Shown piece by piece: positions 1-5,557 of a stretch of 11,067 nucleotides of DNA. The notes beneath the pieces were generated by a model. It was not told the DNA's origin and did not search any database. It saw only the letters and a list, made by a program, of their open reading frames with translations. Origin of the DNA: DASPRM01 sp035319065 (GTDB lineage Bacteria > Acidobacteriota > Terriglobia > Terriglobales > Acidobacteriaceae); the NCBI GenBank assembly GCA_035319065.1, contig DATHDM010000118.1, positions 1 to 11,067 on the forward strand, written 5' to 3'. A program made the position numbers and the translations under genes. The first letter of the stretch is position 1. Every line of letters begins with the position of its first letter.

Positions 1-610
1 CCTGGCCCCGAATGATGTGACTGATGCGCAGGTCTGCATCGTCGGCGCACGAAGCCAGGTGGTAAGTTGGCAGGCCGTCGCTGCGCAGCAACGCGAAGTC
101 CTCGATGTCGGCGGTGGACTTGGCCTGCTCGCCGTAAACTCCATCCAGAAACTTGACCTGATGTTCGGGGGCGCGGGGTACGCGAAAACGCAGCGCGAAG
201 GGCTCGCCGCGAGCGGCGAGCTCATCGCTCTCCGCCGTGGACAACTCCCGCATCCCCGGGTTCGAGACCCAGGCGCCCTGAGCGCTCGCGCTCTCCTGCC
301 CACCCGCTGGGGCCGGAGTGAAATCGCGGTAAGCAAGGCCCTTGCGGAAGATCGCCTCGGCCATCTCCCGGTGCAATCCCAGGCGCTCGGACTGGCGGTA
401 CTGCTCGTCCCAACCCAGGTCCAGCCAGCGCAAACCTTCAAAGATGGAGCTGAGCGAGGCGTCGCTGTTGCGTTCTGCGTCGGTGTCGTCCACGCGGAGA
501 ATCATGGTCCCGCGGCTGCTGCGGGCATAAAGCCAGTTAAAGAGAAAAGTACGCGCGCCGCCAACGTGCAGGAAGCCAGTCGGCGACGGCGCAAATCGGA
601 CTCTGACCAC
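1..610 (-). CDS. gltX: Glutamyl-tRNA synthetase, N-terminal part (3' end outside window)
   Basis: This enzyme charges tRNA-Glu (or tRNA-Glu and tRNA-Gln) with glutamate in the cytoplasm. About 203 codons are visible. The product begins VVRVRFAPSPTGFLHVGGAR, the class I synthetase signature, in which HVGG stands for the HIGH ATP-binding motif. Further family blocks follow: RVDDTDAERNS, LRWLDLGWDE, RLGLHREMAEAIFRKGLAYR, and a block ending LLRSDGLPTYHLAS near residue 188. The KMSKS loop and the anticodon-binding domain lie beyond base 1. I chose GTG at 610 because it puts the initiator right before the conserved VRVRFAPSPTG start, and an in-frame stop lies only 25-27 bases upstream (635-637). 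No Shine-Dalgarno sequence precedes it. A TATACT box ends 7 bases before the GTG. The family assignment is certain. Discriminating versus non-discriminating type cannot be judged from this part. Confidence 0.96.
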   Translation of the reverse strand, partial: MVRVRFAPSPTGFLHVGGARTFLFNWLYARSSRGTMILRVDDTDAERNSDASLSSIFEGLRWLDLGWDEQYRQSERLGLHREMAEAIFRKGLAYRDFTPAPAGGQESASAQGAWVSNPGMRELSTAESDELAARGEPFALRFRVPRAPEHQVKFLDGVYGEQAKSTADIEDFALLRSDGLPTYHLASCADDADLRISHIIRGQ

Positions 611-617
611 GCTTTTG

Positions 618-623
618 AGTATA
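618..623 (-). promoter_or_regulatory. Candidate -10 element of gltX, implying a leaderless message
   Basis: Read on the minus strand, the hexamer is TATACT (5 of 6 matches to TATAAT). Seven bases separate it from the GTG start of gltX, so a normal start site would fall at or one base before the initiation codon. No good -35 hexamer lies 16-18 bases upstream, which keeps confidence low. An in-frame stop 25-27 bases upstream of the GTG rules out a longer protein from this frame. Confidence 0.35.
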
Positions 624-808
624 ACAACGCGCTCTCAATCCTGGACCGCGAGGCCTGACCGCATAGGACAGGAAGGAAATCAGGTAGCCCTTTATCCCTT
701 AATCGGCCAAACAAAGCGCAGCCCTCTTTGACCTGAAGGGGAGTGTCATTTGGGTACGTTCGTCCGGCGCCCTACGACGGATCACTGCTTTTCGATGGAT
801 TCAAGAGC

Positions 809-814
809 TATAAG
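809..814 (+). promoter_or_regulatory. Candidate -10 element (TATAAG) for the usp unit
   Basis: TATAAG matches five of six bases of the housekeeping -10 consensus and lies 64 bases upstream of the usp ATG. A start near 821 would place the inverted repeat at 825-847 at the very 5' end of the transcript. No convincing -35 hexamer is seen at the right distance, so the promoter may depend on an activator or be misassigned. Confidence 0.3.
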
Positions 815-824
815 TAAACAAGGA

Positions 825-847
825 TGCCAAATCGGACCAGATTGGCA
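825..847 (+). promoter_or_regulatory. Inverted repeat in the usp leader
   Basis: TGCCAA at 825-830 pairs with TTGGCA at 842-847. After a bulged A at 831, TC at 832-833 pairs with GA at 840-841, giving eight base pairs around a GGACCA loop. It lies 18 bases upstream of the Shine-Dalgarno sequence of usp (AAGGAGG, 865-871). It could be a 5' stabilising hairpin, an RNA control element or a DNA operator. The sequence does not decide between these. Confidence 0.4.
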
Positions 848-878
848 CTTGCCGTAAGACAGAAAAGGAGGAGGCGCT

Positions 879-1811
879 ATGAACCCTACCATGGAATTGC
901 AGGAGGCGACGAGCGTCAGCCTCAAAAGCATCCTCTTCGCCACTGATTTTTCAGTAGCTTCTGAAAAAGCCTTTGAACACGCTTCGGCGCTCGCTCGACG
1001 CCATGATTGCAAATTTTCTGTGGTGCACGTGATCCCTCAGGTCCGGGCTGCCCTGGTTCCGGCACTCGAAGAGGACCTTCAGTGGCAACACGCCAGACAG
1101 GCGATGGATATTCTCGCCGGTCGCGACGAACTTAAGCACACCAGGCACCAACTGTTATTGCGACGCGGTTCAGTTTGGAACGCGCTTTCCAATCTGATCC
1201 AGGAAGAAGCGGTCGACCTGCTGGTGGTCGGAACCCACGGTCGGGGAGGGCTTGAGAAACTCATCGTAGGGTCGATCGCGGAGGAGATGGTCAGACTAGC
1301 TACTTGTGCGGTGATGACGGTTGGGCCCAATGCCGCGGTTCCCAGCCCGTTGAGTGGGGAGTTTCACAGGATTCTCTTTGCGACCGATTTCAGTCCGGCC
1401 TCCGAAAAAGCCCTGCCCTACGCGACATTCTTTGCTCAGCAGTCCGGCGCCAAGCTCATGCTACTGCACGTGGTGCAAGGTGCGCCTTTGCCGTCAGGCG
1501 AGCTGGGATCAACTTTCTACGACGAGGCCACTACTGCGAAATGGGAATCTGAGACAAGAGCAGTCACCCTGGAGAGATTGAAGGAACTGCTCTCCGCAGA
1601 GGCCACAACGTTGTGCAAACCGAACTATGAGGTAGCCTTCGGTATTCCAACCACAGAGATCCTATATTCGGCTGAGAAACATCAGTCAGACCTCATTGTC
1701 ATAGGCGCGAAGCGGGTGGTATCCGCCGCGGCTTCCGCGCACATCTCCTGGGCAGCGAGCCACGAACTCATTTGCCATGCGATGTGCCCGGTGTTGACCA
1801 TCAGGGAGTAG
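879..1811 (+). CDS. Tandem-domain universal stress protein (UspA family)
   Basis: This is a cytoplasmic stress protein of 310 residues with two UspA domains, roughly residues 14-150 and 162-309. Each opens with the family start: KSILFATDFSVASEKAFEHA in the first, HRILFATDFSPASEKALPYA in the second. The first domain ends with GTHGRGGLEKLIVGS, matching the nucleotide-binding pattern G-x2-G-x9-G-S/T. The matching stretch of the second domain, GAKRVVSAAASAHIS, lacks the second glycine and the G-S/T end, so I infer that only the first domain binds ATP. The ATG is set by a strong Shine-Dalgarno sequence (AAGGAGG, 865-871) seven bases upstream. Family members help cells through starvation, oxygen and membrane stress, usually by ways not known in detail. 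It is divergent from gltX and followed after 32 bases by a small cysteine-motif gene. Confidence 0.95.
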   Translation: MNPTMELQEATSVSLKSILFATDFSVASEKAFEHASALARRHDCKFSVVHVIPQVRAALVPALEEDLQWQHARQAMDILAGRDELKHTRHQLLLRRGSVWNALSNLIQEEAVDLLVVGTHGRGGLEKLIVGSIAEEMVRLATCAVMTVGPNAAVPSPLSGEFHRILFATDFSPASEKALPYATFFAQQSGAKLMLLHVVQGAPLPSGELGSTFYDEATTAKWESETRAVTLERLKELLSAEATTLCKPNYEVAFGIPTTEILYSAEKHQSDLIVIGAKRVVSAAASAHISWAASHELICHAMCPVLTIRE

Positions 1812-1843
1812 GGCTGCAACGGGCCAAGAGCGGAGAGTCTGCG

Positions 1844-2074
1844 ATGGAATACAGTTGCAGATATTGTGGCAAGCGGAAGAGCGAGGCAGAAGGCTGGCTG
1901 CTGGCTTTCGAAGGCACCGAACGGCCGGGCAAGGTCATGAAGTACACCATCACCCTGCTCGGCAAGTGGGACGAGCGACGTGCCGGCGATCGAAATGCGG
2001 TGCACTTCTGCTCTTCGAGGTGCCAGAACAAGTATCTTCGCGAAAACTATGGCGACCAGACCTGGGCGGCATAG
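1844..2074 (+). CDS. Small zinc-ribbon-like protein of unknown function
   Basis: This 76-residue protein is not recognised by name. It has Cys5-x2-Cys8 near the N-terminus (SCRYCGKRKSEAEGW) and Cys56-x3-Cys60 preceded by His54 near the C-terminus (VHFCSSRCQNKYL). The pattern suggests one structural zinc site that joins the two ends, as in FCS, TRASH or MYM-type treble-clef folds. The middle has hydrophobic, possibly beta-forming stretches (GWLLAF, KYTITLLGKW). No signal peptide or membrane segment is present. I chose ATG 1844, not a start inside usp, because the protein then begins directly before the first cysteine pair and GGAG (1832-1835) lies eight bases upstream. It starts 32 bases after the usp stop on the same strand, so co-transcription is likely. 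Metal binding is inferred from cysteine spacing alone. DNA, RNA or protein partners are unknown. Confidence 0.75.
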   Translation: MEYSCRYCGKRKSEAEGWLLAFEGTERPGKVMKYTITLLGKWDERRAGDRNAVHFCSSRCQNKYLRENYGDQTWAA

Positions 2075-2156
2075 TTGTTCCGGGAGCGCGGCGGGTCAGA
2101 CTCAGCGCCAGCATGCGGGCCGCAGGCAGGACGAGCGCCGGAGCCATGGGGTTCAG

Positions 2157-2190
2157 GTAGCGGTGCAGTTTGTTCCAACTGCACCACTAC
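2157..2190. terminator. Hairpin between convergent units (candidate bidirectional terminator)
   Basis: GGTGCAGTT at 2162-2170 pairs perfectly with AACTGCACC at 2177-2185 around a TGTTCC loop. GTAG (2157-2160) and CTAC (2187-2190) extend the stem to 13 pairs with one C-A mismatch. It sits between the end of the small cysteine protein (2074) and the end of katG (2233), as expected for a shared terminator. Neither side has a proper run of T: GTGTTTCG is the best on the plus side. It may therefore act mainly as a 3'-end stabiliser or need Rho. Confidence 0.6.
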
Positions 2191-2232
2191 CGTGTTTCGT
2201 ATCCAGGTTGATAACTCTCTTCTCCGCCGGAG

Positions 2233-4482
2233 TCAGGCCAGGTCGAAGCGATCGAGGTTCATCACCTTGTTCCACGCAGCCACGAAGTCCTTCACAAGCG
2301 CCTGGTTCGAGTCGTTACAGGCATAGACTTCCGCGATTGCGCGGAGCTGTGAGTTCGAACCCAAGACAAGGTCGACGCGGGTCGCGGTCCACTTGAGTTC
2401 GCCCGTCTTCCGATCGTGCCCCTCGTACACCTCTCCCGCGCCATTCCCCGACGGCCGCCACTGCGTACCCATGTCGAGCAGGTTGACGAAGAAATCGTTC
2501 GTCAGCGTCTCGGGCCGCTTGGTGAAGACGCCGTGCTTCGACTGCGCGAAATTGGCACCTAGGGCGCGCATGCCGCCGATGAGAACTGTCATCTCGGGAG
2601 CAGCCAGCGTCAGCAACTGTGCCCGATCCAGCAGCAGTTCCTCCGCCGGCCTTTGCTCTCCCTTCCGGCGGTAGTTGCGGAACCCGTCTGCACGCGGCTC
2701 CAGTACCGCGAAGGAGTGCGCATCGGTCTGCTCCTGCAAGGCGTCCGTCCGTCCCGGCGAGAAGGGAACCTCCACCTCGTGCCCGGCGTTTTTCGCAGCT
2801 TTCTCCACGGCTGCGTTGCCGCCTAGAACAATCAGGTCAGCCAGCGAAACCTTCTTCCGCTTATTGCCGTTGGATTGCGAGCCGTTGAACTCCTTTTGGA
2901 TCGCCTCGAGCTTCTGCAGGACGGTTGCCAGCACCGCCGGCTGGTTCACTTCCCAATCCTTCTGCGGCGCGAGGCGAATGCGTGCTCCGTTCGCCCCGCC
3001 GCGCTTGTCGGACCCGCGGAACGTTGCCGCCGATGCCCAGGCAGTGGTGACCAGTTGGGAAATCGAAAGTCCGGATGCGAGAATCTTGGCTTTCAGGGCA
3101 GCAATGTCCTTCTCCCCAATCAATTCGTGGTCCACCGCCGGAACAGGGTCTTGCCAGAGCTGGGGCTGCGCGGGAACAAGCGGGCCGAGGTAGCGCGGGA
3201 GAGGCCCCATATCGCGGTGCGTCAGCTTGAACCACGCCTTGGCGAACGCATCGGCGAACTCCTGCGGATGGTCGTAGAAGCGCTTCGCGATCGGCGCGTA
3301 GATGGGGTCCAGCTTCAGGGAGAGGTCCGTCGTAAGCATGAATGGGGAGTGCCGCTTCGCAGGATCGTGAGCATCGGGAACGGCGCCCGCCCCGGCCCCA
3401 CCCTTGGGCGTCCACTGGTGTGCACCGGCCGGACTCTTCGTAAGCTCCCATTCATAGCTGAACAGGTTTTCCAGGTAGTTGTTGCTCCACTTCACTGGGG
3501 TGGTGGTCCAAGCACCCTCCAGCCCGCTGGTGATCGTGTCGTCACCCTTGCCGGTGCCAAAGGTATTTTTCCAGCCGAGGCCCTGCTCCACGATGTCCGC
3601 GCCCTCGGGTTCGGGGCCGACGTACTGAGCGGCAGCCGCGGCTCCGTGGGTCTTGCCGAAGGTGTGTCCGCCGGCGATCAACGCGACGGTCTCCTCGTCA
3701 TTCATCGCCATGCGGGCGAACGTCTCCCGGATGTCCCGCGCCGCAGCGAGCGGATCCGGCTTTCCATTGGGCCCTTCGGGATTGACGTAGATCAGGCCCA
3801 TCTGGACTGCGCCGAGAGGATTCGCGAGCTGACGATCGCCGCTGTAGCGCGCGTCTCCCAGCCACGTACTTTCGGGCCCCCAGTAGGTCTCGTCGGGCTC
3901 CCAGACGTCCGCGCGCCCGCCGCCGAAGCCGAAGGTCTTGAAACCCATCGATTCCAAGGCAACGTTGCCGGCGAGGATCATGAGGTCGGCCCAGGAAATT
4001 TTGCGGCCATACTTCTGCTTGATGGGCCAGAGTAAGCGGCGCGCCTTATCGAGGTTCGCATTGTCCGGCCAGCTGTTGAGCGGGGCGAATCGCTGCATCC
4101 CCGAGCCCGCCCCGCCGCGGCCGTCGGCGATGCGGTAGGTGCCGGCGGCGTGCCAGGCCATGCGAATGAAGAACGGCCCGTAATGCCCGTAGTCGGCCGG
4201 CCACCAGTCCTGCGAACTCGTCATCAAGGCATTGAGGTCCTTGATCACGGCCTTCAGGTCGAGGCTCTTGAATTCTTCCGCGTAATTGAACTCAGTGCCC
4301 ATGGGATCGCAAAGGGGCGAATTCTGGTGCAGAACCTTCAGGTTCAGCTGATTTGGCCACCAGTCGGCATTGGTGTGGGTTCTAGTGCCATGCGTTACCG
4401 GGCACTTGGATTCGGTTGACTTGTATTGTTCCTGAGTCTGGGGGACGGCAACCCCCGCTGCAGCGGCGAGTTTGTTCTCCAT
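2233..4482 (-). CDS. katG: Catalase-peroxidase KatG
   Basis: This bifunctional haem enzyme breaks down hydrogen peroxide (catalase) and uses it to oxidise donors (peroxidase). The product has 749 residues, the usual KatG length. The N-terminal haem domain carries distal Arg107, Trp110 and His111 (FFIRMAWHAAGTYR) and proximal His273 (GGHTFGKTHG). Tyr232 (GLIYVNPEGPNG) and Met258 (RMAMNDEETVALI) complete the Trp-Tyr-Met cross-link needed for catalase activity. The C-terminal half (about 440-749) is the haem-free duplicated peroxidase domain. I chose ATG 4482 because AAAGGA lies ten bases upstream and the protein then begins as family members do, reaching KCPVTHG at residues 26-32. An in-frame ATG at 4590 would add 36 residues but has no ribosome binding site and no family match. 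It lies 136 bases after perR on the same strand with no clear promoter between, so PerR control through a shared transcript is likely. No signal peptide is seen. Confidence 0.97.
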   Translation of the reverse strand: MENKLAAAAGVAVPQTQEQYKSTESKCPVTHGTRTHTNADWWPNQLNLKVLHQNSPLCDPMGTEFNYAEEFKSLDLKAVIKDLNALMTSSQDWWPADYGHYGPFFIRMAWHAAGTYRIADGRGGAGSGMQRFAPLNSWPDNANLDKARRLLWPIKQKYGRKISWADLMILAGNVALESMGFKTFGFGGGRADVWEPDETYWGPESTWLGDARYSGDRQLANPLGAVQMGLIYVNPEGPNGKPDPLAAARDIRETFARMAMNDEETVALIAGGHTFGKTHGAAAAAQYVGPEPEGADIVEQGLGWKNTFGTGKGDDTITSGLEGAWTTTPVKWSNNYLENLFSYEWELTKSPAGAHQWTPKGGAGAGAVPDAHDPAKRHSPFMLTTDLSLKLDPIYAPIAKRFYDHPQEFADAFAKAWFKLTHRDMGPLPRYLGPLVPAQPQLWQDPVPAVDHELIGEKDIAALKAKILASGLSISQLVTTAWASAATFRGSDKRGGANGARIRLAPQKDWEVNQPAVLATVLQKLEAIQKEFNGSQSNGNKRKKVSLADLIVLGGNAAVEKAAKNAGHEVEVPFSPGRTDALQEQTDAHSFAVLEPRADGFRNYRRKGEQRPAEELLLDRAQLLTLAAPEMTVLIGGMRALGANFAQSKHGVFTKRPETLTNDFFVNLLDMGTQWRPSGNGAGEVYEGHDRKTGELKWTATRVDLVLGSNSQLRAIAEVYACNDSNQALVKDFVAAWNKVMNLDRFDLA

Positions 4483-4618
4483 ATGCTTATCTTCCTTTGA
4501 ATTAGTCAAGAAACTGCGATGAACTTCGAAACCCTTCCGGCGTTCCGGCTTGCACAATCGTTGCCGGCCGAGCTTCCTGTGGCGCGCCATTCATCTAGCA
4601 GCGAGACGCTTACCAAAC

Positions 4619-5047
4619 TTAGCGGGAAGCGTTCCGCCGAGCGCACTTCGTGCAGAGCCCCCGAAAAATAAGTTCACATTCGCGAAGGACCCGCTTGCCG
4701 AGGGAGCCTGAGGCAGGCCTGGGCACGTCATACCATTCCATGTCTTCCACGTTGCCGCAGCGGTCGCAGATGAAGTGGTGATGCCGCATGCCCCTCGCAT
4801 CGAATCGCGCGGCGCGGCCCTCGACGGCCACTTCGCGCACCAAACCCGCCTGCACCAGGTCCCGAAGATTGTTATAAGTGGTGGCTCGGGAGGAGCGCGG
4901 ATCCACGCGATTCACGGCTTCGAAAATTTCCGCTGCCGTGGGATGCCGGTTGCATTCCATCAAGAACGCCATCACAGCATGGCGCTGCGGAGTGCACCGC
5001 AACCCGCTGCCCTCCAAGGACTGTTTAATCGCTGCGGCGGCCATCAT
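4619..5047 (-). CDS. perR: PerR-type peroxide-sensing repressor (Fur family)
   Basis: This is a cytoplasmic DNA-binding repressor that senses hydrogen peroxide through iron-catalysed oxidation of histidine in its metal site. The 142 residues hold an N-terminal winged helix (LRCTPQRHAVMAFL at 16-29, recognition part SSRATTYNNLRDLVQAG at 52-68) and a C-terminal dimer domain. Aligned with Bacillus PerR, the regulatory-metal ligands are all present: His35, Asp83, His89, His91 and Asp102. Asp83 is the residue that marks PerR as distinct from Fur, which has Glu. The structural zinc site is complete: Cys94-x2-Cys97 and Cys132-x2-Cys135. Two ATGs stand in tandem (5047 and 5044). Either gives an N-terminus like that of known PerR proteins. 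katG follows on the same strand, the expected target. The promoter and a PerR-like box lie directly upstream. The family is certain. PerR over Fur or Zur rests on the ligand pattern and the katG context. Confidence 0.9.
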   Translation of the reverse strand: MMAAAAIKQSLEGSGLRCTPQRHAVMAFLMECNRHPTAAEIFEAVNRVDPRSSRATTYNNLRDLVQAGLVREVAVEGRAARFDARGMRHHHFICDRCGNVEDMEWYDVPRPASGSLGKRVLRECELIFRGLCTKCARRNASR

Positions 5048-5050
5048 TGT

Positions 5051-5081
5051 TTAGAATATATCTAATATGACACTTTGTCAA
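5051..5081 (-). promoter_or_regulatory. perR-katG promoter with overlapping PerR-box-like operator
   Basis: On the minus strand a perfect -35 (TTGACA, 5076-5081) and a -10 (TATTCT, 5053-5058) are separated by 17 bases. The palindrome at 5051-5065 reads TTAGATATATTCTAA in the direction of transcription: perfect TTAGA and TCTAA arms around five central bases. That is the 15-base 7-1-7 layout of PerR boxes (Bacillus consensus TTATAATNATTATAA). It fully covers the -10, so a bound repressor would block polymerase. The predicted start falls at about 5046-5047, at the ATG of perR, leaving no room for a leader or Shine-Dalgarno sequence. The promoter elements are seen directly. PerR as the binding protein is inferred. 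Confidence 0.75.
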
Positions 5082-5183
5082 GGCTATGCTTTGTTTGCGG
5101 ACTGCAGCGGACGGGCAGCAGTCCCTATCGAACACCTCATCGCTGCTGAGCGAGTTCAGCAAGCACCGAATTGCAACGGAATC

Positions 5184-5260
5184 TGGTGGCGGCGGTTGGA
5201 CTCGAACCAACGACCTAGGGATTATGAGACCCTCGCTCTAGCCACCTGAGCTACACCGCC
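5184..5260 (-). tRNA. tRNA-Met (anticodon CAT), probably elongator
   Basis: The full 77-base cloverleaf can be folded by eye, including an encoded CCA at 5184-5186. The acceptor stem pairs GGCGGTG with CGCCGCC (one G-T wobble). The D stem is GCTC with GAGC. The anticodon loop is CTCATAA with CAT at 5224-5226, T33 and A37. The T arm is GTTGG with CCAAC around TTCGAGT. The first pair G-C and the lack of an initiator-type mismatch at the acceptor end argue against tRNA-fMet. The anticodon stem closes with a T31-T39 mismatch next to the loop, a form I recall from other bacterial elongator tRNA-Met genes. A CAT anticodon could also belong to tRNA-Ile2, which is modified by TilS. Overall resemblance favours Met. 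Confidence 0.93.
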
Positions 5261-5271
5261 AGACTGAAAGG

Positions 5272-5298
5272 AATCCTTGACGAGAAGCCGGAAGGATT
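5272..5298 (-). other. Inverted repeat in the tRNA-Met 5' leader
   Basis: AATCCTT at 5272-5278 and AAGGATT at 5292-5298 form a perfect seven-base-pair stem around a 13-base loop. In the minus-strand transcript it would form a hairpin ending 11 bases before the mature tRNA 5' end, within the leader removed by RNase P. It may shape precursor processing or be chance. No T run follows in either direction, so a terminator is unlikely. Confidence 0.35.
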
Positions 5299-5335
5299 GC
5301 GCCGAAGCCGGGCACACCATCGCCCGCTCCATTCG

Positions 5336-5388
5336 ATTCTATGAGTCGTCCCGAAAAAGTGTCAAACGGTGCATTTTTTGCAAAACAT
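5336..5388 (-). promoter_or_regulatory. tRNA-Met promoter with UP-element-like A/T tract
   Basis: On the minus strand, TTGACA (5360-5365) and TAGAAT (5336-5341, 5 of 6 matches) are 18 bases apart. The predicted start near 5329 gives a leader of about 69 bases before the tRNA. Upstream, an A/T-rich stretch at about 5374-5388 includes the palindrome TTTTGCAAAA (5376-5385). This falls at about -47 to -56, where UP elements contact the alpha subunit of RNA polymerase, and its AAA-T-TTTT-AAA arrangement resembles that consensus. Strong promoters of this kind are usual for stable RNA genes. Confidence 0.65.
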
Positions 5389-5440
5389 TTGCCGGCACTT
5401 GGCGTCCAAACAGGGTGTTACCACATCCAACCAAGGTGCT

Positions 5441-5474
5441 GGCACAAAAGTGTGCCCCAAAGGGTTTTGCGGGG
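5441..5474 (+). promoter_or_regulatory. Two adjacent inverted repeats upstream of the S41 gene
   Basis: GGCACA (5441-5446), AAAG and TGTGCC (5451-5456) form a perfect 6-4-6 palindrome. Directly after it, CCCCAAA (5455-5461) can pair with TTTG (5466-5469) and GGG (5471-5473), with a bulged C, around GGGT. No plus-strand gene precedes them, so a terminator is unlikely. The first palindrome is centred about 71 bases before the start predicted from the -10 at 5508-5513, a usual position for an activator site. A regulator binding here is inference from position only. Confidence 0.4.
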
Positions 5475-5507
5475 AACGAACGGTCCGGGGGGCTTCCAGC
5501 GCAGGTC

Positions 5508-5513
5508 TATAAT
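5508..5513 (+). promoter_or_regulatory. Candidate -10 element of the S41 gene
   Basis: A perfect TATAAT lies 45 bases upstream of the chosen ATG (5558), giving a leader of about 38 bases with its own Shine-Dalgarno sequence. The expected -35 position (around 5485-5490) is G/C-rich and does not match TTGACA. The promoter may therefore need an activator, possibly at the palindrome 5441-5456. Confidence 0.5.
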
Positions 5514-5557
5514 AAGGATGAAGCGGCGGGGGATTCGTTTCCTCACAAAAGGTGTTC

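Noticed and set aside
17..658. 213-codon plus-strand frame at the left end
   Set aside because: It is antisense to gltX, whose signature motifs are read on the minus strand.
842..853. Sigma-54-like TGGCAC-TTGC before usp
   Set aside because: The two blocks touch each other, leaving about five bases between GG and GC where ten are needed.
2875..4035. 386-codon plus-strand open frame inside katG
   Set aside because: It is antisense to katG, whose catalytic residues are all in place on the other strand, and its product resembles nothing.
4483..4590. In-frame 36-residue N-terminal extension of KatG
   Set aside because: No ribosome binding site precedes ATG 4590. The added residues are basic and unlike any KatG start, while ATG 4482 has AAAGGA and the usual N-terminus.
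5067..5249. 60-codon plus-strand frame ending in a peptide like RRLDSNQRPRDYETLALAT
   Set aside because: This is the well-known false translation of a tRNA gene read on the wrong strand. The tRNA-Met cloverleaf at 5184-5260 explains the sequence fully.
5440..5456. Sigma-54-like promoter (TGGCAC then TGTGC) upstream of the S41 gene
   Set aside because: The distance between the GG and GC elements is one base too long. Sigma-54 spacing is strict, and the start would not fit the TATAAT and leader seen downstream.
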